From: Vibrio sp.
GTDB lineage: Bacteria > Pseudomonadota > Gammaproteobacteria > Enterobacterales > Vibrionaceae
Length of the DNA stretch: 64,000 bases
Direction: 5' to 3'
Assembly (NCBI GenBank): GCA_028131545.1
Contig: JAOICL010000003.1
Span: 1 to 64,000 of the forward strand
The notes below the pieces were generated by a model. It saw only the letters and a program-made list of their open reading frames with translations, had not been told where the DNA came from and did not search any database. Positions 37,701 to 46,939 of this stretch are shown here, in pieces. Position numbers and translations under genes: made by a program. The first letter of the stretch is position 1. Each line of letters begins with the position of its first letter.

Positions 37701-37949
37701 AACCTTATTGTAATTTTAGCGCATCATTAACTGTATTAGTGGCGTTTCATAACTAAAGACTAGGCGATAGCATCATCTTAAAAAGAGTGAATAAAGTATG
37801 AAATATATCATTCACTGTCACAGTATGAATCCGATTTATAGACAGTCTAATAGGGGAAACTTTCTCAGTTTTTACTATGCTTATCTCATTCGTTACAACT
37901 TTACTTTTTATTAATTCCTCGACTTTGAAGGGTGTTTAATAAAATTTAA
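37701..37949. other. Intergenic region between GGDEF gene and pomA promoter
   Basis: This AT-rich stretch of about 250 bp must hold the promoter of the diguanylate cyclase gene (minus strand). I see no further open frame, RNA gene or strong repeat in it. The pomA promoter lies at its right edge. Confidence 0.5.
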
Positions 37950-37976
37950 TAAAGAACAGCATGATTATGCCGATAA
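37950..37976 (+). promoter_or_regulatory. Sigma-28 (FliA) promoter of pomAB
   Basis: TAAAGAAC, an 11-bp spacer, then GCCGATAA, matching the flagellar sigma-28 consensus TAAAGTTT-N11-GCCGATAA with a perfect -10 half. It lies about 49 bp before the pomA start. The element makes pomAB a late flagellar gene pair. Confidence 0.88.
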
Positions 37977-38024
37977 AAGCCGTATTACTTTCGCATAATG
38001 GAATGATTATAAAGGGGGCATTAA

Positions 38025-38792
38025 GTGGATTTAGCAACCCTAATAGGGCTTTTAGGCAGCTTTGCATTTGTCGTTATGGCAATGGTACTCGGCGGCAGTT
38101 TATTAATGTTTGCCGATACCACATCGGTACTCATTGTTGTTGGTGGTACTTCCTTTGTTGTCATGATGAAGTTCACTGGTGCGCAATTCTTTGCTGCATT
38201 TAAAACGATGAGCAAGGCATTTTCTTTTAAAACAGATGAACCGGAAGAGTTGATTGCTAAAGTCGTTGAAATGGCAGATACCTCTCGTAAAGGTGGATTT
38301 TTAGCTCTTGAAGAGATGGAAATCAGTAATAGTTTTATGCAAAAAGGCATTGATTTATTGGTTGATGGGCATGATGCCGATGTTGTTAAAGCAGCACTAC
38401 AAAAAGACATCGCATTAACGGATGAACGACATGATCGAAGTGCCGCGGTATTTCGTGCCTTTGGTGATGTTGCTCCGGCGATGGGTATGATTGGTACGTT
38501 AATCGGCTTGGTGGCGATGCTGTCCAATATGGATGACCCTAAATCCATTGGTCCAGCGATGGCGGTTGCTCTCTTAACGACATTGTATGGCGCTATATTG
38601 GCCAATATGGTGTTTTTCCCTATTGCCGATAAATTAGCATTGCGTCGAGAGCAAGAGAAATTGAATCGTAGGTTGATTATGGACGGAGTCTTAGCGATTC
38701 AAGATGGACAAAACCCGCGTGTAATTGATAGCTATTTGAAAAATTACTTACGAGAAAGTTTACGAAACCTTGATGATGTGGGCGCAGAATAG
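38025..38792 (+). CDS. pomA: Sodium-driven flagellar stator protein PomA
   Basis: PomA forms, with PomB, the Na+ channel that powers the polar flagellum. The 255-residue protein has four membrane segments (two near the N-terminus, two near 150-200) and a cytoplasmic loop with charged residues that touch the rotor FliG. FGDVAPAMGMIGTLIGLVAM and the stretch with ALLTTLYGAILANMVFFP are MotA/PomA signatures. The start is a GTG at 38025 after an AGGGGG site. A sigma-28 promoter lies upstream and pomB follows after 40 bp. Confidence 0.95.
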   Translation: MDLATLIGLLGSFAFVVMAMVLGGSLLMFADTTSVLIVVGGTSFVVMMKFTGAQFFAAFKTMSKAFSFKTDEPEELIAKVVEMADTSRKGGFLALEEMEISNSFMQKGIDLLVDGHDADVVKAALQKDIALTDERHDRSAAVFRAFGDVAPAMGMIGTLIGLVAMLSNMDDPKSIGPAMAVALLTTLYGAILANMVFFPIADKLALRREQEKLNRRLIMDGVLAIQDGQNPRVIDSYLKNYLRESLRNLDDVGAE

Positions 38793-38832
38793 TGAACCCA
38801 TTTAATCATGTGAGAGTATAAAGGAAAAATGG

Positions 38833-39774
38833 ATGGAAGAAGAAGAGTGTAAATGTCCTCCTCCCGGACTCCCTGCTTGGATGGGAACCTTTGCCGATCT
38901 CATGGCATTATTAATGTGTTTCTTTGTTTTGTTACTGTCTTTCTCAGAATTGGATGTATTAAAGTTTAAACAAATCGCAGGCTCGATGAAATTTGCCTTT
39001 GGTGTTCAAAATCGTCTTGAAGTTAAAGATATACCCAAAGGGACCAGCATTATTGCCCAAGAGTTTCGTCCTGGTCGCCCAGAACCGACGCCAATCGAAG
39101 TCATTATGCAGCAAACGATTGATGTGACACAGCAAACATTGGATTTTCGAGAAGGTGAAGAAGACAGTGCGGGTGGTTCTAAAAAAGAACAAGATGAATT
39201 TAACGGTGGAGATTCACCTTCATTTTCGACGCGAAAAAGTCCGCAGTCTGCCGAACAAGATGCACAGCAAAAAGATCAAGAAGTATCAGAGCAGATAGCA
39301 AAACTTGAAAGTAAGGTTGTACAGGCGTTGCAGCGAGAAATCGAAACAGGGGGTATTGAAGTTGATAACCTTGGACAGCAGTTAGTCATCAGAATTCAAG
39401 AAAAAGGGGCATTCCCTGAGGATTCGGCTTTTCTGCAACCTAAATTTCGCCCACTGATTCGCCAAGTTGCTGAGTTGGTAGTAGATGTTCCAGGCATTAT
39501 TCGTATATCAGGGCATACAGATAATCAACCACTTGTTTCAGAATTGTATCGTTCAAAATGGGATCTTTCAGCCCAGCGTGCTGTTTCTGTAGCTCAAGAA
39601 ATGGAAAAAGTAAGGAGATTCCCAAGCGAAAGATTACGTGTTCGAGGTATGGCAGATACGGCTCCAATTGCTCCCAATAATACGGCTTTACAACGTTCAA
39701 AAAATCGTCGTGTAGAGATCAGTATTATGCAAGGCGAAGCGCTCATTAGTGATGAAGTGCCATTTACGAATTAA
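38833..39774 (+). CDS. pomB: Sodium-driven flagellar stator protein PomB
   Basis: This 313-residue stator subunit has one membrane helix carrying the ion-binding aspartate Asp22 (GTFADLMALLMCFFVLLLSF), preceded by CPPPGLPAWM typical of PomB. A long glutamine-rich linker (about residues 90-165) precedes the C-terminal OmpA-like peptidoglycan-binding domain (ISGHTDNQPL, NRRVEI). The linker is the plug region in known stators. Sodium coupling is inferred from close similarity to Vibrio PomB. Confidence 0.95.
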   Translation: MEEEECKCPPPGLPAWMGTFADLMALLMCFFVLLLSFSELDVLKFKQIAGSMKFAFGVQNRLEVKDIPKGTSIIAQEFRPGRPEPTPIEVIMQQTIDVTQQTLDFREGEEDSAGGSKKEQDEFNGGDSPSFSTRKSPQSAEQDAQQKDQEVSEQIAKLESKVVQALQREIETGGIEVDNLGQQLVIRIQEKGAFPEDSAFLQPKFRPLIRQVAELVVDVPGIIRISGHTDNQPLVSELYRSKWDLSAQRAVSVAQEMEKVRRFPSERLRVRGMADTAPIAPNNTALQRSKNRRVEISIMQGEALISDEVPFTN

Positions 39775-39847
39775 TTTTTTGTATTCAAAGTGAGGTTGGT
39801 TATAATGCGCGTCACTTTGACATTGATGAAGATCACCAATTATGACT

Positions 39848-41299
39848 ATGAAATTTATTGTAAAACCACATCCAGAAATTTTTGTAAAAAGTGAATCGGT
39901 AAAAAAACGCTTTACTAAAATTTTAGAGTGTAATATTCGCAATATCGTTAAAGCTCGCACTGATGGTCGTGTTGCTGTTTTTAACCGTCGAGATCATATT
40001 GAAGTGACCTCATCTGATGATACTTATTATCAGGAAACACTGACAGTATTGACCACCACTCCGGGTATTCATCATGTTCTTGAAGTTGAGCAATCGACGT
40101 TTACTGACATGCATGACATCTATGAACAAGTTCTAGAAATGAACCGTGAAAAGCTTGAAAATAAAAGCTTTGTCGTACGTGTTAAGCGCCGAGGAAAGCA
40201 TGATTTCTCATCGATTGAATTAGAGCGATACGTCGGTGGTGGTTTAAACCAAGCCGTTGAATCAGCTCGTGTTCAATTACGTGACCCAGACTTGACGATA
40301 AAATTTGAAATCGCGAATGAAAAGCTGAATCAAATTATTGCTCGTCACAAGGGATTAGGCGGTTTCCCTCTCGGTACTCAAGAAGACATATTGAGCTTGA
40401 TATCGGGTGGATTTGATTCAGGCGTGTCCAGTTACCTACACATTAAACGTGGTTCAAAGGTGCATTATTGCTTCTTTAACCTCGGTGGCCCTGCGCATGA
40501 AATTGGCGTTAAACAGGTCTCTCATTTCCTTTGGAATAAGTACGGTTCATCAGCCAAAGTAAAATTTATCAGCATTGATTTTGAACCTGTGGTTGCAGAG
40601 ATTTTAGAGAAAGTCGATGATGGCCAAATGGGGGTTATCCTAAAGCGTATGTTTATGCGTGCAGCAGGTATTGTGGCTGAAAAGTTCGGTATCCAAGCAT
40701 TATTAACAGGAGAAGCATTAGGGCAAGTATCCAGCCAAACGTTAACGAATCTTCGCCATATTGATAATGTAACAGAGAGTTTGATTCTACGTCCGCTTAT
40801 CAACTGGGATAAAGAAGATATTATTGATCTTGCTAGAGTCATTGGAACTGAAGACTTTGCGAAAACAATGCCAGAGTATTGTGGCGTTATTTCTAAAAAG
40901 CCAACCATTAAAGCCATTAAAGCTCGCCTTGAAGCCGAAGAAGAGAAGTTTGACTTTTCTATTTTAGAAAAGGTTGTCTACGATGCTCGCGTTATGGATA
41001 TTCGCGATATTGAAAAAGAAAGCCAAGTGGCAGCACCAGAAGTTGAGCATGTACAAGAAGCTCAAGGTGATGCGATTGTTCTTGATATACGAAGCGCGGA
41101 AGAAGAAGATGAAAACCCGCTTCATATTGATGGTGTCGAAGTGAAGCATATACCGTTCTTTAAGTTATCAACGAAATTTGGTGACCTTGACCAAGCGAAA
41201 ACGTATTTGTTGTACTGTGACCGAGGCGTCATGAGTCGACTACAAGCGTTATACCTACAAGAGCAAGGCTATACAAACGTCAAAGTCTATCGTCCATAG
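39848..41299 (+). CDS. thiI: tRNA sulfurtransferase / thiamine sulfur-transfer protein ThiI
   Basis: ThiI makes 4-thiouridine at tRNA position 8 and supplies sulfur for the thiazole of thiamine. The 483-residue protein has an N-terminal ferredoxin-like/THUMP region, the PP-loop [10 protein letters not shown], conserved Cys in [10 protein letters not shown], and a C-terminal rhodanese domain with the persulfide cysteine in [13 protein letters not shown]. This full-length form is the enterobacterial type. The MKFIVK start is chosen by similarity; an ATG two codons earlier (39842) is also possible. A terminator follows. Confidence 0.95.
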   Translation: MKFIVKPHPEIFVKSESVKKRFTKILECNIRNIVKARTDGRVAVFNRRDHIEVTSSDDTYYQETLTVLTTTPGIHHVLEVEQSTFTDMHDIYEQVLEMNREKLENKSFVVRVKRRGKHDFSSIELERYVGGGLNQAVESARVQLRDPDLTIKFEIANEKLNQIIARHKGLGGFPLGTQEDILSLISGGFDSGVSSYLHIKRGSKVHYCFFNLGGPAHEIGVKQVSHFLWNKYGSSAKVKFISIDFEPVVAEILEKVDDGQMGVILKRMFMRAAGIVAEKFGIQALLTGEALGQVSSQTLTNLRHIDNVTESLILRPLINWDKEDIIDLARVIGTEDFAKTMPEYCGVISKKPTIKAIKARLEAEEEKFDFSILEKVVYDARVMDIRDIEKESQVAAPEVEHVQEAQGDAIVLDIRSAEEEDENPLHIDGVEVKHIPFFKLSTKFGDLDQAKTYLLYCDRGVMSRLQALYLQEQGYTNVKVYRP

Positions 41300-41317
41300 A
41301 CATTTATTTTCTCAAAG

Positions 41318-41346
41318 AAACCACCTTATCTGAGGTGGTTTTTTAT
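41318..41346 (+). terminator. Rho-independent terminator after thiI
   Basis: A stem AAACCACCT / AGGTGGTTT with a 6-base loop is followed by a T-rich tail, about 20 bp after the thiI stop. Confidence 0.88.
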
Positions 41347-41406
41347 TTTACGAGAAGATTAGGCGTATATACTTTTATCTATATTCCTTTATCGTCTTGG
41401 TTATTT

Positions 41407-42324
41407 ATGTCAAAACGTTTACCTCCTCTTAATGCTCTAAAAGCATTCGAAGCTGCTGCCCGCCATATGAGTTTTACGCTAGCCGCTGATGAGCTCTTCG
41501 TTACACAAGCAGCAGTCAGTCATCAAATAAAACAGCTGGAAACATTCCTTGATATAAAGCTATTTCAACGAAAAAATCGCTCTTTATTACTGACAGAAGA
41601 AGGGCAAAATTACTACCTTGATATTAAAGACAGCTTTGCATCGATAATAAAAGCTACCGATAAGCTATTGGACAGTGGCGGCCGAGGTATTCTGACGATA
41701 AGCCTACCACCTAGTTTCGCAGTGCAGTGGCTGGTACCACGTTTGACGGATTTTAATCAAAAACACCCTGAAATAGATGTACGTATTAAAGCGGTTGATA
41801 AAGAAGAAGGGTCGTTAACGGATGATGCGGATGTCGCAATATATTACGGTAAAGGAAAGTGGAAAGGCATCCAGTTTGATAAATTATATCAAGAGTATTT
41901 GATACCTCTTTGCTCACCGGCTTTGTTACACTGTGAGACACCTTTACGCACGTTGGAACATCTGCCGCAGTTCCCCTTACTTCATGATGTGACACGGGAA
42001 GATTGGCAGCAATTTGCAAAGGAGCATCAGTTATCGACATTGGCTTTTAAAGATGGTCCTATTTTCAGTCATTCACTTATGGTGTTGCAAGCCGCTGTTC
42101 ATGGGCAAGGTATTTGTCTTGGGAACAATATTTTAGCGCAGCCAGAGTTAGCTTCAGGAAGATTGGTCGCTCCATTTAAACAAAAAATCACGAAGCCAGA
42201 AGCATTTTATGTGGTATGCAAAGAAGATGAAGCGGATTTAGGAAAGGTCGCCATATTTAGAGAATGGATAAGAAAGACAGCTCAACAGGAAGAATATGAA
42301 TTACTTAAAGAATGGTCAAACTAA
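41407..42324 (+). CDS. gcvA: LysR-family regulator GcvA
   Basis: GcvA controls the glycine cleavage operon. The 305-residue protein has a LysR winged helix (RLPPLNALKAFEAAARHMSF, FVTQAAVSHQIKQLE) and a C-terminal effector domain. PPLNALKAFEAAARH is characteristic of the GcvA/AmpR subgroup. The ATG at 41407 is preferred to an upstream frame that runs through the thiI terminator. The next gene starts inside its end (29-bp overlap). A gcvA-DUF423-rlmM order is known in E. coli, with a small hydrolase inserted here. Confidence 0.9.
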   Translation: MSKRLPPLNALKAFEAAARHMSFTLAADELFVTQAAVSHQIKQLETFLDIKLFQRKNRSLLLTEEGQNYYLDIKDSFASIIKATDKLLDSGGRGILTISLPPSFAVQWLVPRLTDFNQKHPEIDVRIKAVDKEEGSLTDDADVAIYYGKGKWKGIQFDKLYQEYLIPLCSPALLHCETPLRTLEHLPQFPLLHDVTREDWQQFAKEHQLSTLAFKDGPIFSHSLMVLQAAVHGQGICLGNNILAQPELASGRLVAPFKQKITKPEAFYVVCKEDEADLGKVAIFREWIRKTAQQEEYELLKEWSN

Positions 42325-42916
42325 GAACCCCATTTTTATTTTTGCACATGGCGCTGGCGCCGGTATGGATCACTCTTTTATGGAAAGCATTGCCCAAGGT
42401 CTTGCTGAAAAAGGGATACAGGTTATTCGCTTTAACTTTCCTTATATGATCAAACGAGCAGAAGATGGTAAGCGCCGTCCACCCGATCGATCACCTAAAT
42501 TACTCGAAGCATTTGAAGCGGTTATCGATGAGTATGCAAAGGATGCCCTTGTCGTTATAGGGGGGAAGTCGATGGGAGGACGAATGGCCTCGCTGTTATC
42601 TGAAAATGATAAAGTCAAAGCTATTGCTTGTTTGGGTTTTCCATTTCACCCTCCTGGAAAGCCTGAAAACTATAAAGGAGAGCAACTGTCAACGCTTGAT
42701 AAGCCATGCCTAATATTACAAGGACAACGGGATACCTTTGGTAAAGAAGAAGAGTTTTCAGAGTTTGAATTATCCAAAAGTGTACAGGTTCAATTTATTC
42801 CAGATGGTGATCATAGTTTTAAACCAAGAAAGCGATCTGGTTTTACTGAAGAAGCGAATATACAGCTCTCTATTCGTTACCTTGCTGATTTTATTTTGAA
42901 TCAGGATGTATCGTGA
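42296..42916 (+). CDS. Alpha/beta hydrolase of the KANL3/Tex30 family
   Basis: This 206-residue alpha/beta hydrolase has HGAGAGMDHSFM near the N-terminus (oxyanion region), the nucleophile elbow GGKSMGGRMAS, and a C-terminal catalytic aspartate/histidine region (GQRDTFG, DGDHSF). The ATG at 42296 has an AGGA site inside the gcvA end (29-bp overlap), and the stop overlaps the DUF423 start (TGATG). The substrate is unknown. The overlaps at both ends imply one operon from gcvA to rlmM. Confidence 0.88.
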   Translation: MNYLKNGQTKNPIFIFAHGAGAGMDHSFMESIAQGLAEKGIQVIRFNFPYMIKRAEDGKRRPPDRSPKLLEAFEAVIDEYAKDALVVIGGKSMGGRMASLLSENDKVKAIACLGFPFHPPGKPENYKGEQLSTLDKPCLILQGQRDTFGKEEEFSEFELSKSVQVQFIPDGDHSFKPRKRSGFTEEANIQLSIRYLADFILNQDVS

Positions 42917-43314
42917 TGGCTCGTTTTTGTTTCATTATTTCAGGGATATTAGGTGGTTTTGCTGTCATGTTAGGGGCTTTTGCTGCCCATGCGTTAAAAT
43001 CGACATTAACACCTGAGCTTCTTGATGCGTTTAAAACGGGTGTACATTATCAATTAATACACGCCTTAGCTCTACTTGGTATTGGTGGAGTGTTATTATC
43101 GATAAAGAACCCTATAGCAAGAAAGCGATTTCGTCTAGCTGCACTATGCTTTATGATTGGCTCTTTGCTTTTTAGTGGCAGTTTATATTGTCTTGCCCTA
43201 ACCGGTTTTAAGTGGTTTGGTCCGATAACACCGATCGGTGGAATACTCTTTATTGTCGGGTGGGGGTGTATCATAAGCGCTGCATTATCAATTACGAAAG
43301 AGGATACTCTGTGA
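42916..43314 (+). CDS. DUF423 (YgdD-like) membrane protein
   Basis: This 132-residue inner-membrane protein has four hydrophobic helices. The [21 protein letters not shown]-terminus and the [14 protein letters not shown] segment identify the DUF423 family. No function is established. The start at 42916 forms TGATG with the hydrolase stop and its own stop forms GTGA with the rlmM start. It lies between gcvA and rlmM in many gammaproteobacteria. Confidence 0.88.
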   Translation: MARFCFIISGILGGFAVMLGAFAAHALKSTLTPELLDAFKTGVHYQLIHALALLGIGGVLLSIKNPIARKRFRLAALCFMIGSLLFSGSLYCLALTGFKWFGPITPIGGILFIVGWGCIISAALSITKEDTL

Positions 43315-44402
43315 AACATTTAATGCTTTATTGTCGTGCTGGATTTGAAAAAGAATGTGCTGGTGAAATTCAAGATCGAGCAACTGATTTGGAAGTGTAT
43401 GGTTTTCCTCGTTTAAAAAAGAACACAGGTTATGTAATTTTTGAATGTTACCAAGATGGTGATGCTCAAACTTTAGTGAAGAAATTAGATTTTAAATCAT
43501 TGATCTTTGCTCGACAGATGTTTGCCGTAGCAGCAGAATTGACAGAATTGCCTTCAGAGGATCGTATTTCTCCTATTCTTGATGCACTTTCAGATGTTGA
43601 AGCATTACCTGCATGTGGTGATTTACGCATTGAAACGCCAGATACAAATGAAGCGAAAGAGCTCTTGAAGTTCTGCCGTAAATTTACTGTACCGATGCGA
43701 CAAGCACTGCGCGGTAAAAAATTATTACTGGCTAAAGATAATGCAAAGAAACCAGTGTTACACGTTTGCTTTATTGCGCCAGGGCATTGTTATATCGGCT
43801 ACTCCTTGGCAGCCAATAACTCTGCGTTTTTTATGGGTATTCCTCGTTTGAAGTTTCCGTCAGATGCTCCAAGCCGATCAACACTGAAGTTAGAAGAAGC
43901 ATTCCATGTTTTTATTCCGAGAGATGAATGGGATGAGCGCTTAGCATCAGGGATGTGGGGTGTTGATTTAGGCGCATGCCCAGGTGGGTGGACTTACCAG
44001 CTTGTGAAACGCTCGATGTTTGTACATGCTATTGATAATGGCATGATGGCTGATAGCTTAATGGATACAGGGCAAGTGAAGCACCATCAAGTTGATGGTT
44101 TTAAGTTTGAACCTGCCCGTAAAAATGTGACTTGGTTGATTTGCGATATGATTGAGAAACCTTCAAGAGTGGCTCAACTTATGGGTGAATGGATCATTAA
44201 AGGCTGGGCAAAAGAAGCCATATTCAACTTGAAACTACCGATGAAAGGTCGTTACGATGAAGTGCTGGAAGATATTGATAATTTGAAAATCTTCTTGAAA
44301 GAGCATGGTGTTAAATTCAAGCTTCAAGCTAAACACTTGTATCATGATAGAGAAGAAATAACAGTGCATATTCAATCATTATCGAATATATCGCCTCATT
44401 AA
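43311..44402 (+). CDS. rlmM: 23S rRNA 2'-O-ribose C2498 methyltransferase
   Basis: RlmM methylates C2498 of 23S rRNA. The 363-residue protein has an N-terminal THUMP-type RNA-binding part and a Rossmann methyltransferase domain with the SAM loop [15 protein letters not shown] and [10 protein letters not shown] near the end. The start is a GTG at 43311 overlapping the DUF423 stop, with a GAGGA site seven bases before. A terminator follows at 44427. Confidence 0.94.
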   Translation: MKHLMLYCRAGFEKECAGEIQDRATDLEVYGFPRLKKNTGYVIFECYQDGDAQTLVKKLDFKSLIFARQMFAVAAELTELPSEDRISPILDALSDVEALPACGDLRIETPDTNEAKELLKFCRKFTVPMRQALRGKKLLLAKDNAKKPVLHVCFIAPGHCYIGYSLAANNSAFFMGIPRLKFPSDAPSRSTLKLEEAFHVFIPRDEWDERLASGMWGVDLGACPGGWTYQLVKRSMFVHAIDNGMMADSLMDTGQVKHHQVDGFKFEPARKNVTWLICDMIEKPSRVAQLMGEWIIKGWAKEAIFNLKLPMKGRYDEVLEDIDNLKIFLKEHGVKFKLQAKHLYHDREEITVHIQSLSNISPH

Positions 44403-44426
44403 TTCAATATTACTCTGAATCTCAAT

Positions 44427-44459
44427 AAAAAAGATCTTGTTTAGGCAAGGTCTTTTTTT
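44427..44459 (+). terminator. Rho-independent terminator after rlmM
   Basis: A 13-bp stem (AAAAAAGATCTTG / CAAGGTCTTTTTT, one wobble) with a 6-base loop and T run is present. The symmetric A/T tracts could let it also act on minus-strand transcripts from xni. Confidence 0.85.
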
Positions 44460-44473
44460 ATGGGGCATTATTT

Positions 44474-44537
44474 TCTATGAAGCATTGTGTTTATGAATAA
44501 TTGTGTTTATGGATTATTGTTTTATGGATCATTGTTG
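44474..44537 (+). repeat. 16-bp tandem array at the 3' end of xni
   Basis: Four units with consensus TTTATGGATHATTGTG lie at 44474-44489, 44490-44505, 44506-44520 (15 bp) and from 44521. The last unit overlaps the final codons and stop of xni (stop at 44529-44531). The design, an array starting inside the last codons of a gene and running downstream, is the same as at arsC. Confidence 0.88.
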
Positions 44538-45305
44538 AGTAAATCGAATATCTTGTAGGTTAAATCCTAAAGGAATATCCGTTTTGAGTGTGGCAATTTT
44601 CTTACAGGTACGTGCAAGTTCGATATGTTCATCAAATTTCTTTCGGTATTTTGGTATGAGTTCAGAGCTTTGGTAAGCGGACTCAATATCGGGAAATTGC
44701 GATAAAATCTCTTTAGCGGCTTTTGGACCGACGCCAGGAATACCAGGGACTTGGCTTGAGCTGATACCCACTAATCCCCAATAATCGGCCATTTGTTCAA
44801 TTTTCACACCAAATTCTTTTTCTATAAAAGGAACATCTAACCAGCGATGTTGGAAATAATCTCGAATATACAAGGTGGGAGCGAGAAGCTGACTGTACCC
44901 TTTATCTGTCGAAATGATGGTGGCCTTTTGTTGTCTAGAAGCGACTTTTTTAGCAATAGTAGCAATTAAATCGTCAGCTTCATCACCTTCAGATAGGAGG
45001 GAGTCAATACCAAATGTTTGCCACCATGCTTGTTGAATCGTATCTAAGCCTTTTAAGAGAGCATCGGGCATCGGTTTACGTTTCGATTTGTAATCAGGTA
45101 GTAGTTCCGCTCTCCAGCCTCGATCTTGTTCATGGTGATCAAATACGGCGATGATATGGGTCGGTTGATGTTCCTTAAGGATTTTTCTAAGGGTAAAACT
45201 GGTTGACTCAATTGTCTTTGGGATGTCATTGGGATCGGGTTGTGCAGAGTGGACTCGACGAATTAAATTGAGTGCATCAAGGATCACGACATGAATATCA
45301 GACAT
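44529..45305 (-). CDS. xni: Flap endonuclease Xni (ExoIX)
   Basis: This 258-residue protein resembles the 5'-nuclease domain of DNA polymerase I. It shows AVFDHHEQDRGWRAELLPDYKSKR, acidic metal-binding residues (GDEADDLIATIA, STDKGYSQLL) and the helix-hairpin-helix segment GIPGVGPKAAKEILSQF. Xni enzymes retain fewer metal-binding aspartates than Pol I and act on flap structures. It sits after rlmM in convergent orientation. Its 3' end merges with a 16-bp tandem array. Confidence 0.92.
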   Translation of the reverse strand: MSDIHVVILDALNLIRRVHSAQPDPNDIPKTIESTSFTLRKILKEHQPTHIIAVFDHHEQDRGWRAELLPDYKSKRKPMPDALLKGLDTIQQAWWQTFGIDSLLSEGDEADDLIATIAKKVASRQQKATIISTDKGYSQLLAPTLYIRDYFQHRWLDVPFIEKEFGVKIEQMADYWGLVGISSSQVPGIPGVGPKAAKEILSQFPDIESAYQSSELIPKYRKKFDEHIELARTCKKIATLKTDIPLGFNLQDIRFTQQ

Positions 45306-45419
45306 AAGAGCTACTACCTTTTGGTTGTTATGGCTCTATTGTATGAATTCATGCCGAAGACATCAATTGTTTATCGAGCATCCGCTCGTTTGCTTGTATA
45401 AAAAGCCTTTTGTTATGGG

Positions 45420-46793
45420 CTACTTAGTGCTCGATTGATGCATTACTTTGTAGCATGGCTCGTATGCATTACCATCAGGGAGCTTCATTCGATTTTGTTT
45501 TACAAAATCTTGCAGCAATCGATCCATTCTTTGCATGAGTTCTTTATCACCATCAATAATGAAAGGCCCATGTTGTTTTATTTCTTTAATACCTTCTGAC
45601 TTTACATTGCCCGCTACAATACCTGAAAATGCTTTTCTTAAGTTGGCTGCTAATGTTTCTTTTGGTTGATTTAGGTGCAAATCAAGTCCTTTCATGTTGT
45701 CATGCGTTGGCTCAAAAGGAAATTGAAATTCAGGGGCAATGGTTAATGACCAGTTATAGCCATAGGAATCCCCAATCGATTTTCGATGCTCTCGAGTCTC
45801 ATTCATTCCTTTCTTCATTATCTGAGCAACTCTTTCAGGGTCATCAATGACAATCGTATAGTATTGTTGACCTTCTTTACCTAATGTTTCTTTGATAAAT
45901 GTATCGATAGATTCAAAGTAAGCCGCGCTTTCTTTAGGGCCTGTTAATATGATAGGCATTGGCTGATCTTGATTATCTGGGTGCATCATTATCCCAAGGA
46001 TATAAAGTAACTCCTCCGCAGTGCCTGGTCCACCAGGGAAAATAACAATGCCATGAGTCATACGTACGAAGGCCTCTAATCGTTTTTCGATATCGGGCAT
46101 AATGATCAATTCATTGACGATAGGGTTAGGTGGCTCAGCCGCAATAATAGAAGGTTCGGTAAGGCCGATATATCGTTGTGATGTATACCTTTGTTTAGCA
46201 TGGCCAATCGCCGCTCCTTTCATTGGCCCTTCCATCGCACCTGGCCCACAGCCAGTACATATATTCATTTCACGTAGGCCTAACTGACTCCCGACTTCGC
46301 GAGTATACTGATATTCAATCTCGTTGATCGAATGGCCCCCCCAGCACGTGATTAGGTTCGGCTCTGTGGCTGATGGGATGGCTTTTGCGTTACGTAGAAT
46401 ACTAAATATGAGATTAGTGATATGGCTAGAATTGGTGAGGTTGAGTCTATGGCTATCAGCAACGTGCATATTCACGTAAACAATATCTCTAAGCACGGCA
46501 AATAAATGCTCTTGAATACCTTTGATGATGTTCCCATCGACAAATGCATGCTCTGGGGGGTTACTTAGTTCCAGCTTGATTCCGCGTTCACGACGCAAAA
46601 TATTAACATCGAAGTCAGTGTATTGAGCGAGTAATACTTCAGAGTTATCGGTATGGCTACCTGAATTCAGAACAGCAAGGGTGCAATTTCTATACAATTG
46701 GTAAAGTTCACTTGATGCCGTTTTTTTTAGACGTTCGACTTCTAGCTGAGTGAGTAGATCCATACTACCAGCAGGGTTGATGTGTGTGATCAT
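45420..46793 (-). CDS. ppnN: Pyrimidine/purine nucleotide 5'-monophosphate nucleosidase PpnN
   Basis: PpnN cleaves nucleoside monophosphates to base and ribose-5-phosphate and is allosterically controlled by (p)ppGpp in E. coli. The 457-residue protein has an N-terminal regulatory domain ([28 protein letters not shown]-like stretch), a central LOG domain with [13 protein letters not shown], and a conserved C-terminus. The ATG at 46793 ([14 protein letters not shown]) matches the E. coli start; a frame opening five codons earlier is less likely. Confidence 0.94.
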   Translation of the reverse strand: MITHINPAGSMDLLTQLEVERLKKTASSELYQLYRNCTLAVLNSGSHTDNSEVLLAQYTDFDVNILRRERGIKLELSNPPEHAFVDGNIIKGIQEHLFAVLRDIVYVNMHVADSHRLNLTNSSHITNLIFSILRNAKAIPSATEPNLITCWGGHSINEIEYQYTREVGSQLGLREMNICTGCGPGAMEGPMKGAAIGHAKQRYTSQRYIGLTEPSIIAAEPPNPIVNELIIMPDIEKRLEAFVRMTHGIVIFPGGPGTAEELLYILGIMMHPDNQDQPMPIILTGPKESAAYFESIDTFIKETLGKEGQQYYTIVIDDPERVAQIMKKGMNETREHRKSIGDSYGYNWSLTIAPEFQFPFEPTHDNMKGLDLHLNQPKETLAANLRKAFSGIVAGNVKSEGIKEIKQHGPFIIDGDKELMQRMDRLLQDFVKQNRMKLPDGNAYEPCYKVMHQSSTK

Positions 46794-46939
46794 AAAGCAA
46801 CCTCTCAAAGATTGAGCATCAAATATTGACGCTCATATTTATACCGTTTTAATCGTTTTAGTGATCATATTTTATTGGCATAAACCCTAAACGTAGTTGA
46901 GTAGGTTGCAAGTTGTCAATTTATCCCCATGAATCTGAT

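Noticed and set aside
38021..38605. Minus-strand open frame of 194 codons inside pomA
   Set aside because: It lies exactly opposite the well-supported pomA gene and its composition (Ser/Thr/Ala-rich) is a typical shadow.
45306..45419. Terminator after ppnN
   Set aside because: Only a 4-bp stem with a 10-base loop is visible; too weak to list.
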